Shown one piece after another: positions 39,785 through 49,253 of a stretch of DNA of 64,000 nucleotides. Origin of the DNA: Aeromicrobium stalagmiti (GTDB lineage Bacteria; Actinomycetota; Actinomycetes; Propionibacteriales; Nocardioidaceae); the NCBI RefSeq assembly GCF_013283745.1, contig NZ_JABSTZ010000003.1, positions 62,001 to 126,000 on the forward strand. Direction: 5' to 3'. Under the pieces are notes generated by a model. It saw only the letters and a list, made by a program, of their open reading frames with translations. It searched no databases and had not been told where the DNA came from. Each line of letters starts with the position of its first letter. The first letter of the stretch is position 1. The position numbers were made by a program, and so were the translations under genes.

Positions 39785-40003
39785 TCAGCCGAGCAGCTGA
39801 GCGGCCGACACGTCGCCGCTCTCCTCGTTGATGGCAGCAGCGAGGGTGTCGACGTGCTCGGGCGACACCTCGACGGCGATCTCGTCGAACCCCTTGCGCA
39901 GCTCGTCCTCGACGGTTCCCTCGGGCGCGCCGTCCTGATAGGCACTGACGCGGTCGACGACGCCCTGGATGGCTTCGATCTGTTCACTCTCGTAGTCACT
40001 CAT
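39785..40003 (-). CDS. Small acidic protein, unknown
   Basis: 72 residues: MSDYESEQIEAIQGVVDRVS, then a long acidic helical part and SGDVSAAQLLG at the end. It has no cysteines or membrane segment. TACGTC sits six bases before the ATG on the minus strand, so it may be leaderless. It follows the VWA gene (stop at 40032) on the same strand after 28 bases and could be co-transcribed with it. No family recognised. Confidence 0.65.
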   Translation of the reverse strand: MSDYESEQIEAIQGVVDRVSAYQDGAPEGTVEDELRKGFDEIAVEVSPEHVDTLAAAINEESGDVSAAQLLG

Positions 40004-40031
40004 GCCCGCGACGTACCCCTGCCGTCGGTCG

Positions 40032-42080
40032 TCAACCGACCCAGAAGCCCCTGCCGCCGCCGAACATGTCCTCCGGGCCGCCGCGCGACCGGCCTCGCGG
40101 ACCGCGCGAGCCGAGGTACGACCCCACGACGGCCGCGCCCAGGTCGTCGAGCTCCGGCGCGACGACCGAGCCGCCGACGCGGTGGGCCATCGACTCGATG
40201 AACCGGGCGAGGCCCGGGTCCTCGCCCAGCCGGAAGAACGTCGTCTGGGCGCCCAGGCGCATCGAGCTGTCGAGCTCACGCACCGCGTACGCCACCGTGA
40301 CCGGGTGCGGCGGATAGCTGAAGAACACCTCGCCGCTCGACTCCAGGTGCGACGTCGGCTCGCCGTCGGTGACGATCAGCAGAACCGGCTGGGCGTTGGG
40401 GTGCTTGCGGAAGTGTCGGTTGGCCAGCAGCAGGGCGTGGTGCAGGTTGGTGCCCTTGTCCCACATCGCGTCGAGGCCCGTGAGCTCCTCGATGTCCATG
40501 ACCTCGGCGTGACGCCCGAAGCCGATGAGCTGCAGGTCGTCGCCGCGGAAGCGGCTCGTGATGAGCGTGTGCAGCGCCAGCGCCGTCCGCTTCATCGGCA
40601 CCCAGCGGCCGTCCATCGCCATCGAGAACGACGTGTCGACCAGCAGGGCGACGCACGCCTGCGTGCGGGCCTCGGTCTCCTGCACCTCGACGTCACCGAT
40701 CTCGATACGGACGCCGGACGCCGTGCTGCCGCCCTCGCCCGCCGTGCGGGTGACGGCATTGGTGATCGTGCGCGTGACGTCCCACGGCTCGGTGTCGCCG
40801 AAGGCCCACTCGCGGGTCGCACCCGACCGCTCGCCCGCAGCGCCGGCCTGCCGCAGGTCGCGGTTGCCCTGGCGTCCGGACATCTTGTCGGCGACGTCGC
40901 GCAGCAGCGCCTTGCCGAGCTGACGCATGGCCTTCGGCGTGAGCTTCAGCTGGCCGTCGGTGCCACGCCTCATCGTCCCGGAGTCGCGCAGGGCCTTCTC
41001 GAGGGCCTGCAGCGTCTTGGCGTCGACGGCGGCCTCGTCGCCGAGCTGGCGGGCGAGCTTGTCGAGGTCGATGTCGTCCATCCGCGAGCCGTTGTACGAC
41101 TGCGAGAGCTGCTCGGAGAGCTCGTCGAGGTCCGCAAGGTCCTGGAAGACACCGGTGCCGTCGCCGAGGCCGAGGCCTTCGTCGCCATCCAGGCGCTCCG
41201 ACCCACCCCAGTCCTCGCCGGGGCGCAACGACTGCATGTTGCCGTCGAGACGGCCGAGCGACTGCATGAGCTCAGGCGAGCCGAACGCCTGCTGCGCGAG
41301 CCCGTCGAGCTCGGCGCGCTGCTCGGGGGTCATCGAGTTGCGCATGCGCTGCGCCGCCGCGGACCGCTGGGCCAGGGTGTCGAGCAGCTCGTCGATCGTG
41401 GCCGGGTTCTCGGGGAAGAACTCCCCGTGCTTCCCCATGAACTCGTCGAACTGCTCCTGGGTGGCGTCGCCCGACCGGTGGGCGTCGAGCAGCGTGTTGA
41501 GGTCGTCGAGCATCTCGTTGATCGCCGCGCGATCCTCGTCGGTGGCGTTCTCGAGCGCGTTCTTCATGCCGGCGAAGCGCTGGTCGAGCATCTCGCGGCC
41601 CAGGAGGTCCTTGATCTTCTCGTAGTCCTCGCGCGCCTCGCGGCTCTTCCAGTCATAGCTGCCCAGCTCGCTGACGGCCGCCGCCGTCGACGGCGAGAGG
41701 TTGTCGAGCTGCATCTGTGCGAGGGCGCGGTCGCCCTCGTCGAGGTCGACGTCGCGGGCGAGCAGCTTGCGCTCGGCCAGCACGGCACGGTCGAGCAGCT
41801 CCTTGACCTCCTGGAGCGTGCCGTCGAGGTTGTGTCGCTGGGCCAGCTCCCGCCGACGCTCGGCGACCCGACGAGCGAGGTCGTCGAGGCCGGCCTGGTC
41901 ACGTCCGCCGCGCCGGAGGAACTCGCGCATGGCACGCTCGGGCGAGTAGCCCGCCATGACGTCGTCGCCGATCGCGTCGAGCGCCTCGGTGAGGTCGACC
42001 GGCGGTGCCAGGGGGTCCGGGCCGTCGACGTAGCGGCCGTAGCGGGAGTCCCTCGTCAGGCGGCGGTTCTGCCTAGCCAT
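40032..42080 (-). CDS. VWA domain protein, partner of the AAA ATPase
   Basis: 682 residues. A long charged helical region (about 30-380), rich in coiled-coil-like Glu/Arg/Leu stretches, precedes a C-terminal VWA domain with MIDAS motif VDTSFSM (Asp482, Ser484, Ser486) and IVTDGEPTSH. The C-terminal tail is rich in Gly and Arg (GSRGPRGRSRGGPEDMFGGGRG). It overlaps the stop of the upstream AAA ATPase gene by 8 bases, so the two are produced together. The layout is like BchI/BchD-type pairs, but no chelatase or tetrapyrrole genes are nearby. Confidence 0.9.
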   Translation of the reverse strand: MARQNRRLTRDSRYGRYVDGPDPLAPPVDLTEALDAIGDDVMAGYSPERAMREFLRRGGRDQAGLDDLARRVAERRRELAQRHNLDGTLQEVKELLDRAVLAERKLLARDVDLDEGDRALAQMQLDNLSPSTAAAVSELGSYDWKSREAREDYEKIKDLLGREMLDQRFAGMKNALENATDEDRAAINEMLDDLNTLLDAHRSGDATQEQFDEFMGKHGEFFPENPATIDELLDTLAQRSAAAQRMRNSMTPEQRAELDGLAQQAFGSPELMQSLGRLDGNMQSLRPGEDWGGSERLDGDEGLGLGDGTGVFQDLADLDELSEQLSQSYNGSRMDDIDLDKLARQLGDEAAVDAKTLQALEKALRDSGTMRRGTDGQLKLTPKAMRQLGKALLRDVADKMSGRQGNRDLRQAGAAGERSGATREWAFGDTEPWDVTRTITNAVTRTAGEGGSTASGVRIEIGDVEVQETEARTQACVALLVDTSFSMAMDGRWVPMKRTALALHTLITSRFRGDDLQLIGFGRHAEVMDIEELTGLDAMWDKGTNLHHALLLANRHFRKHPNAQPVLLIVTDGEPTSHLESSGEVFFSYPPHPVTVAYAVRELDSSMRLGAQTTFFRLGEDPGLARFIESMAHRVGGSVVAPELDDLGAAVVGSYLGSRGPRGRSRGGPEDMFGGGRGFWVG

Positions 42081-43458
42081 AGACGGTCTCGCCGCCCCCG
42101 CTGTCCTTGCTGACCTTGCGGGCCAGGTAGAGACCCTCGAGCGCCAGCTCGATGGCGCCGGCCCGCTGGCCGTCGTTGGTGGCTCCGAGCCGGTCGCACA
42201 CCTCGTCGTAGAGCTCGGACTCGCCCAGCACCGGAAGGCCGGCCAGGAAGTCACGGGCGGTGACCTGCTCCCCGGTGGAGACCATGACCCCGCCCTCGAT
42301 CGCGTCGACGAGGACGGCGAAGTCGACGCCCCGGAAGTGCTGCCGCACCGTCTCGGCGGTCGCGGTGCGCAGCAGGTGGTCGAGGATCTCGTCCTCGCGC
42401 CCCTCCTCGCCCGACTCGAACTCGATCTTGCCGCCGAGCACGTCCACCGCAGTCTCGAGGTCGACCGGGCGGGCGACCGCCTCATCCTCGCCCTGCCTGG
42501 TCGCGCGGTGGATGGCGGCCGCTGCGATGGTCTCGGCCCCGGCGATCGCGAACCGTGCGCTGACGCCGCTGCGCTGGTCGACCGCGGTCGACTCCCGCAG
42601 CGCGCGGGTGAAGCGGGCGAGGATCTCGACCAGGTAGTCCGGCACGTCGGCGACCAGCTCGGCCTCCTGGCGGATCACGGCGACCTCGTCGGCGAGCTCG
42701 GTCGGGTAGTGCGTGCGGATCTCGGCGCCGAAACGGTCCTTGAGCGGCGTGATGATCCGACCGCGGTTGGTGTAGTCCTCGGGGTTGGCGCTGGCCACCA
42801 CCAGCACGTCGAGCGGGAGCCGCAGCACGTAGCCGCGGATCTGGATGTCGCGCTCCTCCATGACGTTGAGCATCGCGACCTGGATGCGCTCGGCGAGGTC
42901 GGGCAGCTCGTTGATCGCGACGATGCCGCGGTGGCTGCGCGGGATCAGGCCGAAGTGGATCGTCTCGGGGTCGCCGAGGCTGCGACCCTCGGCGACCTTC
43001 ATCGGGTCGACGTCGCCGATCAGGTCGGCGACGCTCGTGTCGGGCGTCGCGAGCTTCTCGGCGTACCGCTCGTCGCGGCCTCGCCACGCGACCGGCAGCT
43101 CGTCGCCGAGCTCGGCGGCCCGGCGCAGGCTCGCGGTCGTGATGGGCTCGTAGGGGTGCTCACCCAGCTCGGAGCCCTCGATGACGGGCGACCACTCGTC
43201 GAGGAGCCCCACCATCGTCCGCAGCAGACGGGTCTTGCCCTGTCCACGCTCGCCCAGCAGCACGATGTCGTGACCGGCGATGAGCGCCCGCTCCAGCTGC
43301 GGGATCACGGTGGACTCGAAGCCGTGCAGGCCCGGCCACGGGTCACGCCCGTCGCGGAGGGCGGCCAGCAGGTTGTCGCGGATCTCGACCCGCAAGGTCT
43401 TGTGGACGTGGCCGGAGGCGCGCAGCTCACCGACGGTGGCGATGGTGGGAGAGGTCAC
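42073..43458 (-). CDS. AAA ATPase related to magnesium chelatase I / sigma-54 interaction domain
   Basis: 461 residues. Walker A is GERGQGKT (69-76), Walker B GIVAINELPDL, and the sensor region VVASANPEDYTNRGRIITPLKDRFG. The C-terminal 120 residues are helical. This is the BchI-like group often called magnesium chelatase in actinobacteria that make no chlorophyll. The gene starts at GTG 43458: TACCGT on the minus strand (43466-43471) lies seven bases upstream, so it is leaderless. It is coupled to the VWA gene. Confidence 0.92.
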   Translation of the reverse strand: MTSPTIATVGELRASGHVHKTLRVEIRDNLLAALRDGRDPWPGLHGFESTVIPQLERALIAGHDIVLLGERGQGKTRLLRTMVGLLDEWSPVIEGSELGEHPYEPITTASLRRAAELGDELPVAWRGRDERYAEKLATPDTSVADLIGDVDPMKVAEGRSLGDPETIHFGLIPRSHRGIVAINELPDLAERIQVAMLNVMEERDIQIRGYVLRLPLDVLVVASANPEDYTNRGRIITPLKDRFGAEIRTHYPTELADEVAVIRQEAELVADVPDYLVEILARFTRALRESTAVDQRSGVSARFAIAGAETIAAAAIHRATRQGEDEAVARPVDLETAVDVLGGKIEFESGEEGREDEILDHLLRTATAETVRQHFRGVDFAVLVDAIEGGVMVSTGEQVTARDFLAGLPVLGESELYDEVCDRLGATNDGQRAGAIELALEGLYLARKVSKDSGGGETVYG

Positions 43459-43547
43459 GCCGTCAACGGTACTGCGGCACGCAACGCTGGATCGCACTCC
43501 AGAACGCCTGGTCACCGGCCGGGACGAGCACGGATATCGTGGACGCC

Positions 43548-44564
43548 ATGGGCATGGGGCGGTGGGTCAGTGGCCTCGAGCGGATGCTGGACACGGCGCA
43601 CCTGCGCCGGTCGGAGCCGTCGACCCCGGCCAGCTTTCGGATCGAGTCCTACGACGGCCACGGCGGGCCGGCCGGCATCGTGCTGCGCGGCCGTGTGCTC
43701 GACAACCCCGCACCGTCCCGTGCCACCGAGGGCGAGGGCGTCGGTGCCGCTGCTCTGCGGACGCTGCAGAACTTCTTGACCAAGGAGCTGCCCGGCGTCC
43801 CCCTGACGGTGCGCATCGCCGGCACGACGACCACAGCCGCCTCGGACGACGAGGGCTACTTCGTGCTCCGGCTCGAGGCGCCGGACGCCCCCGCGGGGCC
43901 GTGGCAGTCGGGCACGATCAGCCTCGACGGCAGCTATCGAGGCCTGACCGGCGCCCACACGTCGCCCGTCGACGTCCGCGTGCCGGAGCCCTCAGCACGG
44001 TTCGGCGTCATCTCCGACATCGACGACACCGTGATCAAGACCGGCGTGCAGCGGGTCGGGCAGATGGTCGTGCAGACGTTCACCGGCTCCGAGCTCACCC
44101 GCGAGCCCTTCCCGGGCGCCGCAGAGCTCTATCGCGACCTCGCGGCCGACGTGAACCCCGTCTTCTACGTCTCGTCCAGCCCGTGGAACCTGCACGCCTT
44201 CCTCACCGCCTTCCTGGAGCACCACGACTTCCCGCGCGGCCCGCTGCTGCTGCGCGACCTGCTCGGCACCGCCGAAGGACGGGAGTCCAAGCACGGGCGC
44301 ATCCGCGAGATCCTCGACCTGCACCCCGACCTGCCGTTCGTGCTGATCGGTGACTCCGGCGAGAAGGATCCCGAGATCTACGCCGACATCGTGAGCTCGC
44401 ACCCCGATCGGATCCTCGCGGTCTACATCCGGGAGGTCCGGCTCGACCCGGGTGACGGACGGGTCGAGAAGGTCGTCGAGACGTGGGCCCGCGACGTGCC
44501 GTTCGTGCTCGCGGCAGACAGCTCCGCCGTCCGGCAGCACGCGGAGACGCTCGACCTCCTCTGA
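43548..44564 (+). CDS. App1-type phosphatase domain protein (DUF2183)
   Basis: 338 residues. The N-terminal half (about 1-150) is a beta-rich domain; the C-terminal half carries the HAD-like catalytic motif SDIDDTV (Asp157, Asp159) followed by FYVSSSPWNLHAFL and VLIGDSGEKDPEIY. In yeast App1 this domain is a phosphatidate phosphatase. The bacterial proteins are uncharacterised and probably act on a lipid or polyphosphate ester. ATG 43548 is set by TATCGT (43535-43540) seven bases upstream; the in-frame GTG earlier overlaps that -10. Confidence 0.9.
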   Translation: MGMGRWVSGLERMLDTAHLRRSEPSTPASFRIESYDGHGGPAGIVLRGRVLDNPAPSRATEGEGVGAAALRTLQNFLTKELPGVPLTVRIAGTTTTAASDDEGYFVLRLEAPDAPAGPWQSGTISLDGSYRGLTGAHTSPVDVRVPEPSARFGVISDIDDTVIKTGVQRVGQMVVQTFTGSELTREPFPGAAELYRDLAADVNPVFYVSSSPWNLHAFLTAFLEHHDFPRGPLLLRDLLGTAEGRESKHGRIREILDLHPDLPFVLIGDSGEKDPEIYADIVSSHPDRILAVYIREVRLDPGDGRVEKVVETWARDVPFVLAADSSAVRQHAETLDLL

Positions 44565-44638
44565 CGGATCGGCAGCGGTTCAAGCGCTCGTCACCCGCAG
44601 TCGGCCGGCCGGCCACCCACGGGCCCGATCGTGATGAC

Positions 44639-45970
44639 GTGACTTCTTCGCTGACGCTCCCCCCTGGCGACTACTACGCGCTGGTCGGCAACATGCGGCC
44701 CGGCAAGGGCGGCCTGACGTCGGCACTGCTGGAGCGGACCCGCCTGCTCAACGAGCGCCTCGGGCCCGGTCGACACATGCCGATCCTGACCTTCTCGAAG
44801 GCCGCGTCCGACGACCCCGCGCACCACGGCCTGGTCGACGGCGACGACGTCTGGAACATCGAGCGCCACGGCGGTCGACCCTGCACCAAGGCGGAGTGGG
44901 TGGCATGGCTCAGCGAGCTGGGCCGTGCAGCGACGGCGCAGCGTCCCGTCTACTTCGTGTGCGACGGGCACATCGTCGGATCGACGGTCGTCGGCGAGCT
45001 CAAGGCCATGGGCATCCCGCACCTGTACTTCATCCAGGTGGTCCACAACCCAACCTCGTCCGGCGGCTACGCACCGTTCCGGACCGTGGCGCACCTGCCG
45101 GACGCCGTGGTCTGCGCGACCCGTCGTCAGGCCCAGGCCCTGCGGCGCGACGAGAAGCACGGCGGACCGGTCCGCAGCGCGTCGGTCGTGCCGATCCCCT
45201 ACCCCCGGCGCGCCGGTCACCCCGCACGGCTCCGCAACCCGGACCGCATCGTCATGCTCGCTCGCCTGCACCCGCAGAAGGACGTCCTGCTCGCCGTCGA
45301 GTCGCTCGCCGTGCTCCGCCGCATGGCCCGTCGCAGCCACGGGGACGGGCGCGGCATCGTGCTCGACGTCTACGGCGCGCTCGAGGACCCCGCCGAGGTG
45401 GCGCGGGTCGAGGAGGCGGTCGAGCGGCTCGGTCTGCAGGACGCGGTGACGCTGCACGGACACGTCTCGGGCGCGACGGCCGAGCTCGCGTCGAGCTCCG
45501 TCCTGTGGCTGACGTCGCGCCACGAGGGATGGGGCCTGGTCATCACCGAGGCCCAGCAGGCCGGCTGCATCCCGGTGGCGATCGACGTCGAATTCGGCCC
45601 GCGCGAGCAGATCGACCACGGTGTCGACGGCTTCCTGGTCAGGGCCACGGTGGCCCGACGCGTCCGGCACGACTCGGCCTCACGGTGGCGCCGCGCCGTG
45701 CAGCGTGCGGCCCGACGGGTCGTCGCACCGGTGGCGGTGCACATGGCAGCGCAGACCCTCGAGGTCATGCAGATGAGCCCGCGACGTCTCGGTGACGTTC
45801 GGCAAGCCGGCATCGACCGGACGAGCGCTCCGGACCGCTCCCCCGAGACCTACGTCGACCGGTGGATCGACGTGTTCGAGGCCGTGACCACAGCCGGGCA
45901 GCGACGCTCGTCCGGGCTGCCGACACGGGACGGCGTTCGGCCGGTCAAGCGCGACAAGCTCGCCTCCTGA
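44639..45970 (+). CDS. GT4-type glycosyltransferase
   Basis: 443 residues. Features of the GT-B retaining family are GNMRPGKGGLTSALLERTRLL near the N-terminus, IVMLARLHPQKDVLLAVE at the C-domain entry, and the sugar-nucleotide EX7E-like stretch SRHEGWGLVITEAQQAGC. It resembles poly(glycerol-phosphate) glucosyltransferases (TagE/GtfA-like), so wall polymer or glycolipid glycosylation is possible. GTG 44639 is preferred: GATCGT lies six bases upstream as a weak -10. The C-terminal 90 residues are basic. It is followed by the 153-base region carrying the DosR-like boxes. Confidence 0.85.
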   Translation: MTSSLTLPPGDYYALVGNMRPGKGGLTSALLERTRLLNERLGPGRHMPILTFSKAASDDPAHHGLVDGDDVWNIERHGGRPCTKAEWVAWLSELGRAATAQRPVYFVCDGHIVGSTVVGELKAMGIPHLYFIQVVHNPTSSGGYAPFRTVAHLPDAVVCATRRQAQALRRDEKHGGPVRSASVVPIPYPRRAGHPARLRNPDRIVMLARLHPQKDVLLAVESLAVLRRMARRSHGDGRGIVLDVYGALEDPAEVARVEEAVERLGLQDAVTLHGHVSGATAELASSSVLWLTSRHEGWGLVITEAQQAGCIPVAIDVEFGPREQIDHGVDGFLVRATVARRVRHDSASRWRRAVQRAARRVVAPVAVHMAAQTLEVMQMSPRRLGDVRQAGIDRTSAPDRSPETYVDRWIDVFEAVTTAGQRRSSGLPTRDGVRPVKRDKLAS

Positions 45971-45989
45971 GGTGAGCTCGTCCTCGTCG

Positions 45990-46025
45990 CGGACCTAGGT
46001 CCCGGCAGGTGGGGACCGACGCCCC
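45990..46025 (+). promoter_or_regulatory. Two tandem DosR/DevR-like boxes upstream of the BON gene
   Basis: CGGACCTAGGTCCCG (45990-46004) contains the perfect palindrome GGACCTAGGTCC. GGGGACCGACGCCCC (46011-46025) fits GGGACnnnnGnCCC. Their centres are 21 bases apart, two helical turns, a common spacing for tandem DosR sites. They lie about 100-135 bases before the BON ATG. The match is to the mycobacterial consensus; no regulator gene lies in the window. Confidence 0.45.
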
Positions 46026-46123
46026 GTCCACGAACGCCTGGCGCGGCGCAGTCTGGGACGGCCACGTCCGCCCAGGGCGATCGAGCGGCACGCCGTCGGT
46101 CGCCCTTCCCAGGAGGTCTCCCG

Positions 46124-46798
46124 ATGACCACCAGCACCACCACCGAGCACGACCGCGACCTGCGCATCGCCGTGGAGGACGAGCTCCACTGGACGCCTGA
46201 GATCGACGCCGCGGAGGTCGCCGTCTCCGTGGAAGACGGGCTCGTGACGCTCTCCGGGCACGTCCCCACGTACGCACAGAAGATCGCTGCCGGCCGGGCC
46301 GCGGCCAGGACCCGGCTGGTGAGCGACGTCGACAACGACCTGCGGGTGCACTACCGCGACGAGACCCCGACGGACGCCGACATCGCCAGTGCCGCGCGCG
46401 CGGCGATCGAGGCCCAGGCCGCGGTCCCCCCGGGAGCGATCACGGTCGAGGTCGACGACGGCTACGTGGGCCTGACCGGGGAGGTCATGTGGAACTTCCA
46501 GCGGGTGGCGGCCGTCAAGGCCGTGGGCCAGGTCGACGGCGTCCACGGTGTCGACAGCCGCATCACGTTGTCGCCGCGGCTGGACGCCGACGCATCCGAG
46601 ACGACGGCACTGATCCGCAGTGCGATCAGGCGTCAGGCGATCCTCGATGCCGCCACCATCCACGTGCACGCCTCGGGCGACCAGGTCCAGCTGACCGGGA
46701 CGGTGTCGTCGTGGGCCGAGAAGCACCAGGCCGAGCTCGCTGCCTGGTCATCGCCGCACGTCAACCACGTCGCCAACGGGATCGTGGTCCGCGCATGA
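46124..46798 (+). CDS. BON-domain protein (three repeats)
   Basis: 224 residues with three BON-like repeats (about 5-75, 82-150, 152-222), each with the pattern helix, VSVEDGLVTLSGHV-type strand pair, and helix. No signal peptide was seen, so it is cytoplasmic or peripheral. BON domains bind membranes or phospholipids and occur in stress proteins. AGGAGG sits at good spacing. Its stop overlaps the ppsA ATG (ATGA). Three-BON proteins accompany universal-stress and CBS proteins in actinobacterial dormancy clusters, as recalled from the literature. Confidence 0.9.
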   Translation: MTTSTTTEHDRDLRIAVEDELHWTPEIDAAEVAVSVEDGLVTLSGHVPTYAQKIAAGRAAARTRLVSDVDNDLRVHYRDETPTDADIASAARAAIEAQAAVPPGAITVEVDDGYVGLTGEVMWNFQRVAAVKAVGQVDGVHGVDSRITLSPRLDADASETTALIRSAIRRQAILDAATIHVHASGDQVQLTGTVSSWAEKHQAELAAWSSPHVNHVANGIVVRA

Positions 46799-49194
46799 GT
46801 GCTCCGGCGTTCGTCCGCAGCTTCTCCGAGATCGGCAACGACGACGTCGCCCTCGTCGGCGGCAAGAACGCCTCGCTCGGCGAGATGTACCAGCAGCTCG
46901 CACGGGCGGGCGTCCGCGTGCCCGACGGGTTCGCCACCACGGCCGAGGGATACCGCCACGTGCTCACCTCCGCCGGCGCCTGGCCGCGTCTCGCCTCCAT
47001 CTTCGAGGGGCTACACCAGGACGACGTGGCCGACCTCGACCTGCGGGCGGCCGAGGCACGCGACGTCGTCTACTCCGCCGGACTGCCGGACGACCTGGCG
47101 TCACAGGTCATCGACGGCTATCACCGGCTGCAGGCGGAGTACGGGGACGACGTCGGTCTCGCGGTCCGCAGCTCTGCGACCGCCGAGGACCTGCCCGACG
47201 CCAGCTTCGCCGGGCAGCACGACAGCTTCCTGAACATCCGCGGCGAGGCCGACCTCCTCGACCACGTCCGACGCTGCCTCGCCAGCGTCTTCACCGCGCG
47301 GGGCGTCCACTACCGCCACCGCCACGGCTTCGACCAGCTCAAGGTCTCGCTCTCCGTGGGCGTCATGAAGATGGTCCGGTCCGACCTCGCGAGTGCCGGG
47401 GTCGCGTTCACCCTCGACACCGAGTCGGGATTCAGGGACGTCGTGTTCATCAACGGGTCCTACGGGCTCGGCGAGAACATCGTGAAGGGCTCCGTCGACC
47501 CCGACGAGTTCTACGTCCACAAGCCGACGTTCGAGGCCGGGCACCGTGCCGTGCTGCGCCGGCGCCTCGGCGGCAAGGCCCTCACGATGGTGCTCGGCGC
47601 CGCGGCCGCCGACGACCCGACCCACAACGTCTCGACCCCTGAGTCGGAGCGCGACCGCTACTGCCTGGACGACGCCGAGGTCCTCGACCTCTCGGCCACG
47701 GCACTGACGATCGAGCGACACTACGGCCGGCCGATGGACATCGAGTGGGCCAAGGACGGCGTCGACGGCGCGATGTACATCGTGCAGGCGCGCCCCGAGA
47801 CCGTGGCCGCGCGAGCAGACGCGCGCACGTTGACCCGGTTCATCGTCCAGTCCCACGGCGAGGTGCTGAGCCGGGGGCGGTCGGTCGGTGACCGCGTCGC
47901 CCACGGCCGCGCCCGCGTCATCACCGATCCGAAGCAGCTGAAGGACTTCCAGCCCGGCGAGGTGCTGGTGTCGGAGATGACGACCCCCGACTGGGAGCCG
48001 GTCATGAAGATGGCGGCGGCCGTCGTGACCGACCACGGCGGTCGGACGTGCCACGCGGCGATCATCGCCCGTGAGCAGGGCGTCCCCGCCGTCGTCGGCA
48101 CAGGTGACGGGACGACGCGCATCCCGGACGGTGCGATGGTGACGGTCTCGTGCGCGGAGGGCGAGACCGGCAACGTCTACATCGGCGAGGCGATGTATCG
48201 CAGCGAGGACGTGGCGATCGGCACCCTCGCCCGGCCCAGGACCCGCATGATGCTCAACCTCGGCGACCCCAGCCTGGCGTTCAAGACGTCGTTCCTGCCC
48301 AACGACGGTGTCGGCCTGGCGCGGATGGAGTTCGTCATCAACGACGCGGTCAAGGTGCACCCGATGGCCGCGGTTCACCCCGAGCAGGTCATCGACGCCG
48401 ACGAGCGCGCAGCCGTTGAACACCTCGTCCGTGGTCACGCGGACGGCGAGTCGTACGTGGTCCAGCAGCTGTCCGAGGGCATAGCCACGATCGCGGCGGC
48501 GTTCCACCCCAAGCCGGTCGTCGTCCGGATGTCCGACTTCAAGAGCAATGAGTACGCCGCGCTGCTCGGAGGCTCCTCGTTCGAGCCGGTCGAGAACAAC
48601 CCGATGATCGGGTTCAGGGGCGCGTCCCGCTACGCCCACCCGTCGTACGCCGAGGGGTTCGCCCTCGAGTGCCGGGCGATGCGCCGGGTCCGCGACGACA
48701 TGGGGCTCACGAACGTCATCCTGATGATCCCGTTCGTGCGGCGTCTCGCCGAGGCTGATCAGGTCCTCGCCGAGATGGCCAAGCACGGGCTCGAGCGGGG
48801 CACCAACGGCCTCGAGATCTATGCGATGTGCGAGATCCCCAACAACGTGGTGCTGGTCGACGAGTTCGCCCAGCGCTTCGACGGCTTCTCGATCGGCTCG
48901 AACGACCTCACGCAGCTCACGTTGGGCGTCGACCGCGACAGCGAGCTGGTCGCCTTCGACTACGACGAGCGAGACCCCGGGGTGAAGCGGATGATCGCGA
49001 TGGCCGTCGAGGGCTGCCACCGCAACGGCATCCACTCGGGTCTGTGCGGCCAGGCGCCGTCCGACTATCCCGACATGGCGGAGTTCCTCGTCGAGATCGG
49101 CATCGACTCGATGAGCCTCAACCCCGACAGCATCGTGCGGACCACGATGGCCGTGCTCGACGTCGAGAAGCGCCTCGGCCGCGTGCCGGCCTGA
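46795..49194 (+). CDS. ppsA: Phosphoenolpyruvate synthase
   Basis: 799 residues. It converts pyruvate and ATP to PEP, AMP and phosphate. The ATP-grasp N-domain starts VGGKNASLGEMYQQL and contains AVRSSATAEDLPDASFAGQ. The swivelling domain holds the phosphohistidine motif GGRTCHAAIIAREQGVPAV (His420). The C-terminal PEP/pyruvate barrel includes SIGSNDLTQLTLGVDRD and SLNPDSI. It is co-translated with the BON protein. In a stress setting it would support gluconeogenesis or PEP supply when growth slows. Confidence 0.95.
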   Translation: MSAPAFVRSFSEIGNDDVALVGGKNASLGEMYQQLARAGVRVPDGFATTAEGYRHVLTSAGAWPRLASIFEGLHQDDVADLDLRAAEARDVVYSAGLPDDLASQVIDGYHRLQAEYGDDVGLAVRSSATAEDLPDASFAGQHDSFLNIRGEADLLDHVRRCLASVFTARGVHYRHRHGFDQLKVSLSVGVMKMVRSDLASAGVAFTLDTESGFRDVVFINGSYGLGENIVKGSVDPDEFYVHKPTFEAGHRAVLRRRLGGKALTMVLGAAAADDPTHNVSTPESERDRYCLDDAEVLDLSATALTIERHYGRPMDIEWAKDGVDGAMYIVQARPETVAARADARTLTRFIVQSHGEVLSRGRSVGDRVAHGRARVITDPKQLKDFQPGEVLVSEMTTPDWEPVMKMAAAVVTDHGGRTCHAAIIAREQGVPAVVGTGDGTTRIPDGAMVTVSCAEGETGNVYIGEAMYRSEDVAIGTLARPRTRMMLNLGDPSLAFKTSFLPNDGVGLARMEFVINDAVKVHPMAAVHPEQVIDADERAAVEHLVRGHADGESYVVQQLSEGIATIAAAFHPKPVVVRMSDFKSNEYAALLGGSSFEPVENNPMIGFRGASRYAHPSYAEGFALECRAMRRVRDDMGLTNVILMIPFVRRLAEADQVLAEMAKHGLERGTNGLEIYAMCEIPNNVVLVDEFAQRFDGFSIGSNDLTQLTLGVDRDSELVAFDYDERDPGVKRMIAMAVEGCHRNGIHSGLCGQAPSDYPDMAEFLVEIGIDSMSLNPDSIVRTTMAVLDVEKRLGRVPA

Positions 49195-49253
49195 GTCCGG
49201 ACGGTCCGACGACCACCACTCAACACCCATCCACCGACCGAGGAGACACCACC

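Noticed and set aside
40032..43458. Magnesium chelatase for chlorophyll or cobalamin synthesis
   Set aside because: The ATPase is BchI-like, but no BchH/CobN subunit or tetrapyrrole gene is present, and such pairs are common in non-photosynthetic actinobacteria.
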